Positions 1-11,775 are shown, numbered from the stretch's first letter. The stretch: 64,000 nt of DNA from Rhipicephalus microplus (GCF_043290135.1 NC_134701.1:36545501-36609500), one strand, 5' to 3'. Translations and numbers: made by a program. Notes: generated by a model from the sequence alone, not told the origin.

Positions 1-69
1 AGTAAGAAGTTCGTTTTCAGTTATGGCACGAACGGCTATTGCCTCCAGTGCTGTTCGGAGCGGTAAATG

Positions 70-351
70 CTAGCATGGTACAATTCTGTCGAGTACAATA
101 GCAACACCACCAGATGATGCGAGAAATTCATGGCGGTCCTTGCAAAAAACAACATATTGACAGAGAAAATTTGTATTCTTTGAATTTAAGTGAGCCTCTT
201 GTACACAGAGCACCATTGGAGAAAACTTTGTAAGGAGCTCTTGTACATCATCTAAATTGTGTAGGCGGCCTTTAAAATTGCCTTGTAGTATTTTCTCCAT
301 CTTGCAAACGTGTGAGTGTGCTGTGTGTCTCGGAAGAGGTAAGCGAATCAT
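70..351 (-). pseudogene. LINE ORF2 endonuclease (APE-type), N-terminal fragment
   Basis: The 93-residue reading frame contains the start of an apurinic-type endonuclease domain. It has a decayed QWNCRG-like strand (here QGNFKG), then an LCVQEAHL segment in which the glutamate corresponds to the metal-binding residue of the family, then an SSGGVAI segment. This nuclease nicks the target DNA so that the LINE RNA can be reverse-transcribed in place. The fragment runs off the left side of the window. The replaced residues in the first strand suggest loss of activity. The assignment rests on motif order remembered from arthropod LINEs. Confidence 0.6.
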
Positions 352-458
352 TTCTGAGAGTATTTGTTAGGCCCTCTTATTGGCATTTTGTCTTTCTTGG
401 AGTGGTCGACGGGATCTCCCCACTCCTTCGACGCAGTCTGCGTCAGTGGATGTTTCTA

Positions 459-1554
459 TCACCTCAGGAGAGGCGCCGGCAGTCTTGTACGTAAAGTGGG
501 CTTCATCAGGATAGACAAAGTCTTCGGCGCCACCGAGCCATAGGCTGCAGGGACCTCTTTGGCCTGTGCGCTGTCCTGGCTGCTGCCAGGGTTCGCAGGG
601 GCCTTCGATGGGGCCGCGTTCAATGAAGACGGGGCAGCAGGGGCTGCTCCCTCCATGGAGGCTGGGAGCATTTGCCTCGGCACGCTAGGTGATGTCCGGG
701 GCACCGCCGAAAGCGGTAGTGGTGCTGGCCCCCTCGCACCACTTCAGCACTTCAGCATTAAGACGTGTTCCCTGCATAATGCAGGGAGACATGCTGCCTA
801 GCTTCACAGAAACTGATGTTCAACTTGATTTTTGTAGAAACTACTTCTTTTTCCCTCTTCCAGGCCACGCATGACCTGGAATATGCGGGATGGTCACCCT
901 CAAAGTTGGCACAGTGCACTAGTGAGTTACACTCATTGTCGGCGAAATGTTTTATTGTGACGCATTTTGCGCATCTAAGCTGCCCTCGGCCGCTCTGAGT
1001 GCGATGACCAATGCGCTGGCACTTGACAGCGCCGCGGGTTACAGATGTATGGCCTAACTGGCAGTTTAAGGTAGCCTGTAACTATTTCTGTGGGAAGTGT
1101 TGTGGCTCCAAAAGTGCGCTTTTTATGCGCTGTACCTCGATGACGTTCTCGTCCTTCCAGCCTGCCAACAGTTCCTCATCCGATAGTTCCATTAGGTCGC
1201 CATCTGATACGACACCCTTTACAGTGTTCAGAGTGCGGTGCGGGGTGATGGCGATGGGCTGATCACCGAATGTTGTTAAGTTGTGCAGTCTCTGATACTG
1301 TTGATTATCCTTCAGTTCAGAGAGCAAGTCACCACTGGCGGTCTTGTTGGCTTTGTAGCCCGAGCCTAGTGTTTCCTTAAGACACATTGACACCAAAAAG
1401 AGTGATATATTTCTAGCTTTTTTTCCTTAGTCTGGCATTGAATAATGTGATGCTTGGGGAAGTTGTCAAGTTTAGTGGGCAACAGTTGAAAAATTGCATC
1501 GATGTGCCACCTCTTCGAGGGGCGATCAGTTGTGAAGAGGTTAAGGGTCCCCAT
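459..1554 (-). pseudogene. LINE ORF1 (gag-like, zinc knuckles), broken
   Basis: Three overlapping minus-strand pieces form one decayed ORF1. The 1,554-1,366 piece is the N-terminal part. The 1,396-1,082 piece holds the nucleic-acid-binding core, with TASGDLLSEL and ITPHRTLNTVKGVV segments typical of I/Jockey gag proteins. Around 1,060-850 the translation shows a row of Cys/His zinc knuckles (KCQRIGHRTQ..., CAKC..., CVAWKREKEV), several with lost cysteines. The 704-459 piece is an alanine/proline-rich tail. ORF1 proteins coat the LINE RNA. At least two frameshifts separate the pieces, so no full protein can be made. Confidence 0.55.
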
Positions 1555-2049
1555 GTAATATGTTGCTTATTCGGCATCCAAACCAGCTGCCCACCATGGA
1601 GCTCAATGAGGGGATGCTACGCGACACAGTGGGAATGCAGGCAGCAGCTGTACATGGCTTTTATCACCTAATATACGTACCCAAGCTTGGATATATACAC
1701 CAAATTAGCCCTTGCCCCCGAGAAACGTGGAAGTAAAAGGAAGTGAGGAGATGACAGGAAAGATCAAAAGTAAGAGAGGAAGACAAGGGCATAGAGATGA
1801 ATAGAGACAGGAAAAGGCGACTGCCAATTTTCCCTAGGTGGGTCAGCCCAAGCGCACCGTCTACGTGAAGCCGGGGCAAAAGAGATGTGTTGCCTCCGCC
1901 GGGGGGGCCTTAAAGGTCCAATCACCCGGCAATGGCTCAAGCCCCAGGATCCCCTTTTCCACAGTTACAGGTAAACCACGCACAGTGAAGCGTGGGAAGT
2001 GGTCGAAGCCTCTCCGTTAGCTCGGGTCCGTGGTGTCGCTACACACCAA

Positions 2050-2900
2050 ACGCCTACTTGCGCAGACACCCCTGCGGGCCTCTAGAATTCTTGCTTCGTG
2101 GCTTCGAGAATAGCCTGAAGATTGTATTTGGTTACGTATATTCTACTCCTGCATATATCCAGCACTCCCTGCCCCCACTTGTAGAGTACGCATCCCGAAG
2201 GAGTACGGGCACCAGCGTTGGTCCGGTCTTAGCGAGCCGCAGGGCACACGTTAACCGTCGTCGTGGCGAGAACACGATACTGCTCAAGGTCGCAACACTT
2301 TATTGTCTGTGACAACACCAAACGCAGTACAGCCCGTTGCAAAGTCACGGCGGCAAAGCAAATAGGCTTATCCACGCCACGGGCATAAAAGTACTACAGA
2401 GGGTGCCGCGAGCACGTCTGTGTGGTAAAGGTGATTCACGCAGGCACCGGGACCAAGGCCCGGTTGCTCGAGTGAGAGCAAAGGCGCTCCCGTTGGCTTC
2501 TGAGGGAGACGAGTCGGTGTATCCTGGCCACCCACTAGGACACCGTACCACCCTTCGGCCGAGCGTACGCAGAGGGCCAACAAAAAGTGAGCATTCGCCT
2601 CGGGCGCGAGGCGCCATCAGCAAAGTCCGCCGAGCGCCGAGCGACGGGAGTCGACGAACGGAAAAGATTGCGTGGCTCACCGTGAGCTGTCCCGGAGAGT
2701 ACCTGCCCACTCCCGACGCACGCCCGCAAAACCTCTCCAGAGACACCGCGCGCGGCGCCACAGTCAACATCCGCTACCGGGTGGAGGGTTAAACGTCACT
2801 CCGCTCTCCCAGCGCGGCAGACAGCGGAGGAGGGGAGACATGTCGGAACATGAGAACAGCAGAAAAGGCAGCAAAGCCCGCGCAAAGGCAGCGGGCTAGC
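2050..2900 (-). repeat. LTR-like repeat, divergent copy of the family at 62,317-62,991
   Basis: This GC-rich stretch shares long collinear blocks with 62,317-62,991: the AGCGAGCC segment, an inverted AATAAAG signal (CTTTATTG on the plus strand, near 2,299), and CTTATCCACGCCACGGGC. On the minus strand the AATAAAG lies well inside the repeat, as expected for an LTR polyadenylation signal. The ORFs over this area are not conserved in the other copy. The outer boundaries are approximate. The part beyond about 2,650 has no counterpart in the second copy and may be internal sequence of the element. Confidence 0.45.
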
Positions 2901-4527
2901 CTGAATTCCCACACACTACATGCCACGGGGGATTAAGATACTTGCATAGTGATGCAAAGTAACCTGTCTTGCATTATATGAAGCCTTACACATCGAAATT
3001 CATGTATAAACCTCACCCCGAGTTTATCTCATGATTTTCTATCGACTTTGAGCATGTTACACATGAGGAAGTGCATATAAAGCTTCTCAGTGCTGCCAAG
3101 TTTGTCGGAGTTGGTGAGAGTTCAATGCAACACTTTTTAGAAGCAAAGGTCAAGTCATAGCTACTAGATCTCCCCCACCTTTGTGGTCTATACATGAAAT
3201 TTCGCTGCTATGAAATGCCACAACAACAAATGTTTTCACGAGAGCCCTTGTTTTTGTTGTAGCGGGATTCGATTGAATTAGAGAGTTTTCAAAGTATGGG
3301 CCCAAAAGCCCTTTGTGTCGCTTTGGGTCAAGCAAGAGCTCCGAGTCTGCATGGTGTCTGCAATGCTTTGGACACTCACTCTGTTCTAGGTCTGAACCTT
3401 AGGAAACTGCTGTACTGGGATTTGTAAGGGTGCTAACATTCCCTGTAATGTCATTTGCACCTCCTGGCGCACACGTGTCTCACTTATAGGCCGGATTTAG
3501 GGTACAGAGCCATCGAGCAGTAGGTGGCTTTGTGCTCGCGAGCATCACCACCGTTACTATTATGCTCAGTGCCAGCAGTGATGGCAGGCGGTGAGGGTAG
3601 GTGGCAGCACATGGCACATAAGTGGTTCTCTTTGGCATGTGGCAGCTGGCACAAACAGTCACCTTCCCACGGCGGGTCCATGGGGACGGGGCCCCAGGTC
3701 GTATCCCGTGAGCCCGGCATGATAAGTCGAGCATTGACGCATGTCTTTCGCATGAGCTTTTGTCTGTTCTTATGTTTGATTTAGTGTATTGGCTTATTTA
3801 GCGCGTTGATCAAAAGCGATGTATTTATTTCGTATGAGGATATCGTCGAAGTAAAAGTAGTTCAATAAATGTTCGTTGTTTGGTTCTCTGCGACCACGCC
3901 TGCTGTACTTGATCTGTACGAGAGTAGCATTCTCAGTTTGAGACACTATAGCATGTTAATACAACATGATTATCGGTGTAAACCGACAGGTGGAAACAAA
4001 AGAGAGGACACACAACATGCACTTGGCCAAGAGTGGGTGACAACATGTTTTTTCGACGCAAAGCATTTGAAGCAGGCTTTAGACCTCCAGCCAAGTTGAG
4101 AAATAGCATTCAGAACGCAGAAACAAGATGCCGTTAGAGTCTTACATATGCGCATTTTCCTCGATGCTATTTCTTTGGGGCCCCTATTCAAAAACTCCAT
4201 CTTGCCAAGAAACATTCACCTGAAATTCGGATGCATTCTTTACCAACCAATAAAGTAATCACTGAAGTATGCTTGCTTTGGTCTTGCTTCGGCACAGTTT
4301 GGCTTCCGAGAGATTAAAAAAACTTCTTTGCAAGCTTGCAAAGGATGTTCTAGACAGATAACATTATTCTCTTCAGTAGCTTATCCGACAGGCATACTAT
4401 GCAGCATGAATGAATTGAAATCAAATAAAAAAAGCACTTTATCTGTGACTGACATGTTTTATGAGAGACAAGTTGGTTTTTTTTAATGCGAAGAATTCCT
4501 TAGCGAACTTCGGCGACTTTGAGCGTA
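2900..4527. other. No supported gene; unassigned single-copy-looking sequence
   Basis: I see no recognisable protein, LTR or repeat here. A minus-strand ORF at 3,753-3,484 has many cysteines and histidines, but the spacing differs in each frame and matches no family I know. AATAAA strings occur near 3,864 and 4,248 but without a supported gene upstream. Confidence 0.4.
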
Positions 4528-4549
4528 TCTCTCTCTCTCTCTCTCTCTC

Positions 4550-4592
<43 letters not shown>

Positions 4593-4604
4593 GTCTGTCT
4601 ATCT
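4528..4604. repeat. Compound microsatellite (CT)n-(CTGT)n
   Basis: About 24 bases of CT repeats pass directly into about 50 bases of CTGT repeats with a few CTAT units, visible directly in the sequence. Confidence 0.95.
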
Positions 4605-4729
4605 ATAACAGCTTACATTTGAGTGCTCGTGTGGTCACCCACTTGACTTGGTGTTAACTAAAATTAGCATGGGAGGGTAAGATGGTTCGCCGTATATTAA
4701 GCGCTGGTAAAGGCATGAATAATGGTCAA

Positions 4730-4826
4730 ACACTTCCTGCCAGACAGTGGCGCATACCCACGGGTGGGTATGTGCTACTAGTATGTGGGTATGAGCCGCA
4801 AGTGATTGACACTTAGTATCTGCTCA
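4730..4826. repeat. Dispersed repeat with palindromic core, second copy at 63,843-63,922
   Basis: The blocks CCAGACAGTGGC, CATACCCAC, GTGGGTATG and GATTGACACTTAGTATC recur in the same order at 63,843-63,922. The core is self-complementary (CATACCCAC against GTGGGTATG), so it can fold into a hairpin. The copy here carries an extra internal GTGGGTATG unit. Confidence 0.6.
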
Positions 4827-4926
4827 GGAACATCGAGAACACACATGGGCAAAATTAATGCGCGAGTGTTAAGAAATACCCGACATCGGTAGCATGTACC
4901 CAAAGAATGCAAAAAATAAATGTCAG

Positions 4927-5000
4927 GGTCCCAGATGGAATCGAACCCAAGCATTCTGCGTGACAATGAAGCATTTCACCACAGAGTTACGCCAGGTCTC
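4927..5000 (-). repeat. tRNA-derived sequence (SINE head or tRNA pseudogene)
   Basis: On the minus strand the stretch has a TGGCGTAACTCTGTGG block resembling an A box and, about 45 bases later, GGTTCGATTCC, a perfect B box. The acceptor stem does not pair convincingly, so this is more likely a tRNA-derived retroposon head than a working tRNA gene. Confidence 0.45.
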
Positions 5001-6265
5001 CGAACTGCTTTTCAAACAAACGCTAATCTTCGTGAAACGTAAATAGTGGTTGCAGTGCTGCCTACCCAATTTTATAATCATTACATATGTACTCCTTTGA
5101 TCCAGCAGTCTTGTTGGGTTAGCATCAATTGTGGTTAGTTGCCATGCGCTGAAGTTCATTTATGTAGCAGTGTGTAGGGCCAGCATCCTCGCGAGTATCA
5201 GTGCTTCATATCAGCTTCTGGTGTTCCTAATACGCATGTTCCAGTTGGCATTGGTGCGTAAGTGCAAACAACTGGTTATATAAATATCTCCAACTCTTCC
5301 GCATATGTCTGTGGGTGCACCATTTGTACATATATTTAGCGTCATCTCATGACGTGTCGCTCAATAAAAAAAATTGCAACACGGTCACCTTCTCTTCACA
5401 TAACGTAGATTCCCAGCTACGTAGGATAAGCTGAATTTTTTTAATGCTGTTTTCAATGCGTCCCTTCATGTACATGTGGTAGGCAGATTTGTTATCTAAG
5501 CATGGGTTGTGCACACTAAATCTTTTCTTTTCACCATGTTTACTATTATCATTATTATTATGCATCCACACCAAGTCGTCCAGCTTTCGAACATGTTGGG
5601 CACACCGTGAGTACAGAGAAACCATACCTGCTTCCGTGCACAAAGTTATACCAAGTGCTTCTCTTTGCACAACTGACTAAGCTGCTGTGTTCCTGCTACA
5701 GTATGAGCTTCTTCATGAGTTGGTAGAAAAATATTTCAAAATGAATTCAATACTGAAGACTTGCTTTGACGAGATTCTCTTGAAAAAGCAGCAGTTAAAA
5801 CTGATGCCTCCACAATGGCACTGCCTCAAATAGTGCCATCGCTTGGTTTCTGTTGCCCTTGTGATCAAGGAAGCTTATGCAGCCTTAATGCACAGAGTAC
5901 CACCCTCATAGGCGGGTTGTAGACTACACAGTAGGTAACTTGGCTTATTCATCCCATCTAACAAGTTTGGTACAATTGGGGTCGAAAGGACATGACAACC
6001 AGGAGTACATACTTTCATGCAGGTAAATTGATGGGAATTTGTTACAGAATCATTACAGGATTCAATAGTAAGAAATCCAATGGTTGGAGAATGCTGCAAT
6101 GATTGCAGAATGCTCTCTAGCATGCATTGCTTTCTTTTGGTCATGACAAGCTGTTCAATGCAAAAGGGCTTCTTCTATGTTTCAAGCAGTTTACAGTGCT
6201 GACTTGCTGCCTCCTGGAAGCTGATTCAGTCTAGTGTGGAATGTAAACAAGTTGGTAAGAATGGC
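5001..6265. other. No supported gene
   Basis: Only short ORFs without recognisable domains are present. The minus-strand ORF at 6,144-5,875 has several cysteines but matches nothing I recognise, and its boundaries lie in stretches of mixed composition. Confidence 0.35.
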
Positions 6266-6400
6266 AGACTGGGCTTGTTGGTTTAACAATCTCGAAGTTT
6301 AAAGCATGAATAAGACACGGAAGAAGAGAGATAATATATACACGGAGTGCCACTTCCAACAAAGATTTATTTTGAAAGATCACAAAACATATAAAAACCC
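6266..6400 (+). repeat. Penelope-like element terminal fragment
   Basis: It begins with a GGGCTTGTTGGTT block close to the GGGCTAGTTGG that starts the other PLE copies of this window (48,080 and, inverted, 37,121-37,134). A purine-rich GACACGGAAGAAGAGAGA tract follows, and then an AAAGATTTATTTTGAAAG segment. The same order occurs in the miniature PLE at 48,080-48,390. Confidence 0.4.
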
Positions 6401-6649
6401 TGTCACCATGCCTCTATGCACAGTTGCATTCAAGTAGCATAACTCTTTCGGTGATAATGAAATGAAGGCTACGCTGATGCATAGATCACCTAATTTGATT
6501 ATTCTCTTGACCTCAATGATTAGTCGTACTGTATATGAAAAATGAAGAGCCTGTTTCTTATTCGAAAACGTCTTTACTAGTCTTTTTAATGTTTCCCATA
6601 TTTCACTGCAGTTAAAAAAGGCAAAAGAGAAACATTATTTAGCGCATCC

Positions 6650-7140
6650 TGATCTTTACTTGAGTATTGAAGACGTATTTACAAATAAAGCAGCCGTCAG
6701 CATACATTCTAAGTTTAATATGAGTGTGACAGAAAATTTCTTCTCCGTCATTTATATAAATAATGAACAAAAGCAAACCAAGAACCGCGTCTTTAAGCCC
6801 CTTCCTGATGTGATATTTACGTCAGATGACTTCACATGGTTAAACGTAACAAATTTTGAGAGCGACAGCAAGTAACCAGCTATCCAATCAACCACCTTCC
6901 TGTTGCCAAAAAAATTCTTGAGAAAGCTAGAAGTTTAGCATGCAAACCATGTCAAAGACTTTCGAATATTCAATAAATATGATATCAACCTGTTTTCAGT
7001 CGTCAAGGGAAGAAGCAATGTCGTGCCTAAATTGAAGTAACTGTGTAACAATAGATTAGCCAGCACAAAAGCCGTGCTATAACCGTGAAAGTATACTTGT
7101 GCATTTAGGTATTCTATAATGTATATGTTAAAAGAGCATT
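6650..7140 (-). pseudogene. LINE reverse transcriptase fragment
   Basis: Minus-strand translation shows successive reverse-transcriptase motifs. A VDIIFIEYSKVFDMV segment (plus coordinates about 6,938-6,993) corresponds to motif A, with its catalytic aspartate changed or shifted. A VLGLLLFIIYINDG segment corresponds to the QGSVLGPLLF/IYINDL region. YADG at 6,693-6,704 corresponds to the YADD catalytic box. The second aspartate of that box is lost and the frame is interrupted, so the copy is dead. The pattern is that of Jockey/CR1-group LINEs. Confidence 0.6.
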
Positions 7141-7159
7141 GACATCAACTTCACGCAAG

Positions 7160-8104
7160 TCACATTCTTTTGTGTCAACATGTAGTTATCAATCTCCTAG
7201 TAGCAATTTGGAACAAACATTGCAACAGAAGGACAAATCATATGCGTAATATCGATTAGTATGACCAGTAAAGAACCCAATTCGAAGCAGGTGCAAAGCC
7301 CACGAACGTTCAGCGCTGCCAAGTAGTCCCCTCCTGCAGTCGTTTCACCCTGTGGATCACGTGGCGAAACGAAATAATGATGCGACCTTCGATTGACATT
7401 TCGTCGGCTCAGCGCGCACAAGTATAAGCATGTCTTCACCACCCCCATTATTGTCGCCATCGTCATAAGTGTCCACAAGCAAATTATGAAAACACCACGG
7501 AATATGGAATCGCAGCCATTCGCGGCATGGCGAATCATTTTCGATTTGATTCACTTCTGAGCAATGATTCTGAAATCGACGCCGGACTGAGCAGTGATGA
7601 GGCAGCCGGAGATGCACACCTGAGGCACGCTGGATGGTAAGACATACAAACGCTGTGTGTGTGTTACTCTTTCACAATGACCGCAGCTTCAAATAATCAC
7701 ATTTGTGATCACAACTTCACGACAAATCAACCGAAGCGGCACAATGACAATGCTAGTTTTACACGAAGGCACGATACAAAGCAAGCAAAACAAAGCAAGA
7801 GAATCCACTGCTAGCCAGCCAGGCGTCACCGCCAGACGATACCACATGTAAGCACCATGATGACAACACTCAAATTGTTGGCGTTCAACGCTGCTCACTC
7901 ATCGTCACTCGTTTCCTGAAGCGTGGCCTAGTAGCTTGCTGAACACATTTAAAATACTATCGATGTTTCATGTCTGGCAAAGCGCCGATGAGCCTTGGAC
8001 GCTATTTGCACTCGAAATCGAATAACTTCTACGTACCAAACATGATTCATAATTCTCTAACAAAACTCCTGGGTACCACGCAATCGAATGAAAGCAAAAT
8101 CTCG
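7160..8104. other. No supported gene
   Basis: Minus-strand ORFs at 7,617-7,197 have an acidic DDGDNNGGGED run but no domain that I recognise. The rest is unassigned. Confidence 0.35.
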
Positions 8105-8108
8105 AGTT

Positions 8109-8684
8109 TGTGGGGGAGCACATGCGCACATAGATCCTTTCCTTTTTATGGCAGCGAGCAGGTGAGGACATGTCTATCTTTTCATGAAACAAGACAATGA
8201 AGCCTCGTACAAAAGAACTAGTCACACAGTGGCCGGCACACCCTTTTCCCCTTTCCAGGCTCATGAAACGGGTGCCCCTCCCCCAGCGAAGGAAGCAACG
8301 CTCGTCGGGAAGCGGGAAACAGGGCGTCCCAAGGATGAAAACAAGCATGCCAACGACCGGACACGCTCTCTGGCACCCGCCACCACCCACGAAGGATGGT
8401 GCCCCACGAATTCCCTAGAAGCTAATGACTTTGACGACCAGAGGCGTAAGCACCTACCCATTGTTGTATTCCTAGAGCGGACAGTTCCTCTATGGGACAT
8501 TGCTAATGAAGCAATAAAGTGTTCTTTTTTGTTGACCTAGCTTGTTGCCTTATTCGCACAAACCCATGTAGCTGCCATGACTTGAGCTACGGAAAGGGGA
8601 CATTAATCGTGCACGGTACGACTGTGTGCGGCTGGAACATTAGCTAGGCTCCGCGTCAGCTGTACACAGGGCGGACCCCCTTCA
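8109..8684 (+). mobile_element. Solo LTR, divergent relative of the gypsy element at 55,004-62,163
   Basis: It starts TGTGGGGGAGCA and ends in CA, and aligns end to end with the 543-bp LTRs of the complete gypsy element. Shared blocks include the start, the AATAAAGTGTT polyadenylation region (AATAAA at 8,513-8,518), GTGCACGGTACGACTGTGTGCGGCTG and the CGTCAGC block near the end. It is flanked by AGTT on both sides (8,105-8,108 and 8,685-8,688), a 4-bp target-site duplication like that of the complete element. The internal region was lost by recombination between two LTRs. Many substitutions relative to the complete element show an older insertion or a distinct subfamily. Confidence 0.85.
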
Positions 8685-8769
8685 AGTTTGAAATTTGGTG
8701 CCACTGCTCCTTTAATGATATGCTCCAAAATTATAGAGCTGGTACGAACCAAAAACAATGACCTATAAT

Positions 8770-8960
8770 CTGGTATTATTTGCTTGTTTCAGGGCTTAAG
8801 TACGGCCACAACGTTTGCTAATTTCCAGATTGGCGAACCGCTGCCGATATTATTGAATTTTTAAATATTACAGTAAGAGAGTCAGCAGACCATTCTAAAT
8901 ATCACTTTAGAAAAGTTATTTGAATATTGTCAAGGCCAGGTACTTTCGAAACCTCAAGAT
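8770..8960 (-). pseudogene. LINE reverse transcriptase N-terminal fragment
   Basis: Minus-strand translation gives PGLDNIQITFLK, then a stretch ending NSIISAAVRQSGN, which matches the order GPDNIP...LLK...FNLSLSTGTVPDDW at the start of CR1/Jockey-group reverse transcriptases. One in-frame stop is present. It may be part of the same old LINE as 9,165-10,330 or a separate copy. Confidence 0.45.
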
Positions 8961-9164
8961 TTAGTAAAAGGTTAAGTACTCCTAATTAAAAATTAGAAAG
9001 AGCAGGTAGTTTGCTGAACGTGGAAAATGAAGGAGTGATGCCGCTATCGAGGAAAAAAAAAACACATATGAAGTAATAAATAAACGCATTTGCTATAGCT
9101 TCAGAATTTCATGAGGATTGGCCATTAAGAATAAACGACCAGGGTATAGACGATGCAGGACTAA

Positions 9165-10330
9165 TTGGTTTGGTTTGGTTTGCTTTATTCAAGGCAAAAT
9201 TGAACAAGATTGCCTTGTGGGACACGACTAAAGGCTAAGTAAAAGCCTGACTTGGTCGTGCCACCCTGGCAGCAAAGCATAAACATACCGCAAGTACAGT
9301 GCTCAGAAAATTACAACATCACGTGTTATCTTACACGGGTACCATAGTCGAACAGGAACTGCCAGAAGTGTGAATAAAAGAATAGAAATATAAACAGTCC
9401 TTATTCGAGTGGTGGCAAATACAAACAAATGCATGTTTTCTATCAAATAAATTAACAAGAGACATCTTGACTAGGAAATCGAGTTGCTCTACAAGACAAA
9501 TTAGAGTATAATGAACAACAGGCAAAGGGACAATAATGAACAAGGTGAAACAAATACAAAAACATCATTAACTACAAATTTCAAAAATCAAGAAAAGCAT
9601 CGCTTTCATCCACTAGGAACTCTTTCGTTATTTTTTTTAAATGATCTAGCTGAAATTCCGTCTTCCAGTAAATGTAATATAGTTGGGTGCTTGTTTAGAA
9701 TGTTTGGAATTTGTGACGCTAATCGTTGGTCACCGTAGTTCTTGCGTGATCTATATTTGTATATTAGGCTCTTTCTCAGCTCGTATAGTGTTTGCTTCAC
9801 ATAATATGTGTCCAAGAATAGTGATGTATGTAGTTTATACTGGTGTAATATCTCTAGACATAGCTTATGTCTGTATAACAGTTTTATAGGCAATACTTTG
9901 TACATTTTAAAATATGGTCGAGCACTTTCGTAAAGGGGAGTGTTAGAGATAACACGTATAGCACGCTTTTGTAATATCAACAGAGAGTTAAGGTTTGTGG
10001 TGCTCGTTGTTAGCCACACCAAGGAGCAGTATCTTGGTCAGGAATGTACCAGTGCGTAGTAAATTTGCAGCTTGAAATTTGATGGGACGTAGTATCTCAG
10101 TCTATTTGAAATGCCGATTCTCCTGGAAAGATCTCTTTTTATCGCGTCAATGTGAGGAGACCAGGAAAGTTGTTCTTGGAATAGAACTCCTTGAAATTTT
10201 ATTGTTGTTGTGCGCTAAATCTCGGTGCTCTGGAAGTAAATTGGAGTGCATGGTATATGAGCTACTCCTTAAGCTTGAAAAACATGTACTACTTTGTTTT
10301 AGCGATATTCAATTGAAGTTTATTTGCGTT
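9165..10330 (-). pseudogene. CR1/Jockey-like LINE, 3' portion with simple-repeat tail
   Basis: The 138-residue ORF at 10,022-9,606 has the LVWLTTS...LLILQKRAIRVIS pattern that ends CR1-like reverse-transcriptase ORFs. The preceding part (to about 10,300) reads GVLFQEQLSWSPHIDAIKRDL..., the LGV.ID..L.W..HI region, in a shifted frame. On the minus strand the element ends with AATAAAGC followed by repeated CCAAA units at about 9,165-9,185, the simple-repeat tail common in this group. It is 5'-truncated and frameshifted. Confidence 0.65.
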
Positions 10331-10924
10331 TGATTATAAATGGACCTCTAAAACCTGGACGGATTTTATTTTTTTTGTCATAAATGTAGCGAAGGCACTA
10401 CTAAAGTAGTAGTTTTTAGCCTGTTTCATTAGGCTCTTAATTCAGGCGGTTGCCGAGCCTGAAGCTTCAGAACAGGGCCACTGCGGCAACGATTTGTGGC
10501 AGTGCGTCATCGACTCCGACCTGACAGAGCGGGTGAGACATTTGTTGCGGTGGTTTAATTACAGCCGATGATAATGCCGACACGACGGAACTGTGCACGG
10601 ATTAGGGCATTGTGAAGTAAGTACCCGGCAAGAGCCTTTCGGAGAATCGGATTGCGAGAACGACGAAACTTTGTAGCCAATACCTCATGCAGCTTATGCA
10701 ACGGGCTTTGGCGAAGAGCACGCTGCCGTTTGAAATAAACTCCAGACCACCCTTATCACTTCTGCTCTTTGAAACACCTGCATCACGGAATTTTTTCAGC
10801 AGAACAAATTTGTGTTTTCTCTCGCAACTTTTTCAATAGCTGTGTTTCATTTACTACAAACTTCGAGATACAGCGAACAGATGCCTTGTCAGGCTCAGGT
10901 TCGTTATAAGCAGGCTCGACTGTG

Positions 10925-11678
10925 CAGTTAAACCTGGATATAACGAAATTGATAAATTCCTGGAAAAATTCGTTATAAAGAGGATTTAAATACATGCAGG
11001 TTCGGTAAAAATTCAGAAAATAAACGCACAAATTAAACAAAAGGAGGACTAAAGGCAGTGAAAACCCAAAACACTTATTTTACAGTCAAAAACTGCGTTA
11101 TCACTGCGATAGCAATTATATGGACACTCTCGGTGGGTTTTCGGTGTCGCCGCCATGTTCCGTAACAAGTCCGAATTGATAACATGCCCCCGCGCATCTT
11201 AACTTTCACGAGCGAGTAAAAGCGTGCTAGCGCTGCTGAAGCAGAGATCAAATGAGTCAGTCTATCCTGAGTGCATAACATCTCCCGCCAGTTAGAACTG
11301 CCATCGAATGCTAAACAGAAAGTAAACCACCTGTCTTAAACGAGCATGAAACAACCTAAGGGGGAGGGGGGGGGATCGAAGTAGCAATAATGAACTTGGA
11401 CTTTAAGGGAGTCGCGATCGCTGGCGCGCTTGCTTTCTCGACGAGTATCAGTGTGGTAGTGATTTTTGTGCGCTCGGCAAACACAATTTCTCCGGCCAAA
11501 GTCGAAGGTGCACGATTCTCCCTACCGAAAGATAAGCGCGCGCGCACAAGCTTCTAACACCCCCTCCCCGCTTCTGCGTTCGCAGGGCAAAGTATGCGTG
11601 GGAGATAAACACGCGTCAACGCATTGTGACAAGCTGGGCCCCGAGCGCGGGTGGCTCTTTTTTTTTTCTTTTTTGCGT

Positions 11679-11775
<97 letters not shown>

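Larger units (their letters stand above)
1..2040 (-). mobile_element. I/Jockey-type LINE, 5' portion, cut by the window edge
   Basis: Read on the minus strand this is the front half of a non-LTR retrotransposon: a GC-rich 5' leader (about 2,040-1,560), a decayed ORF1 (about 1,554-459) and the first part of the ORF2 endonuclease (351-70). The order leader, gag-like ORF1, endonuclease is that of I/Jockey-group LINEs. The reverse transcriptase would lie to the left of the window. Reading-frame breaks throughout ORF1 show an old, inactive copy. The leader boundary near 2,040 is an estimate from where the sequence changes character, and no target-site duplication was found. Confidence 0.6.

Noticed and set aside
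3484..3753. Cys/His-rich ORF as zinc ribbon or piggyBac C-terminus
   Set aside because: Cysteine spacing fits neither family in any single frame.
4927..5000. Functional tRNA gene
   Set aside because: A and B boxes are present but the acceptor stem does not pair.
7197..7617. Minus-strand ORF with an acidic run as host exon
   Set aside because: No domain, no convincing splice sites and no homologue that I recognise.
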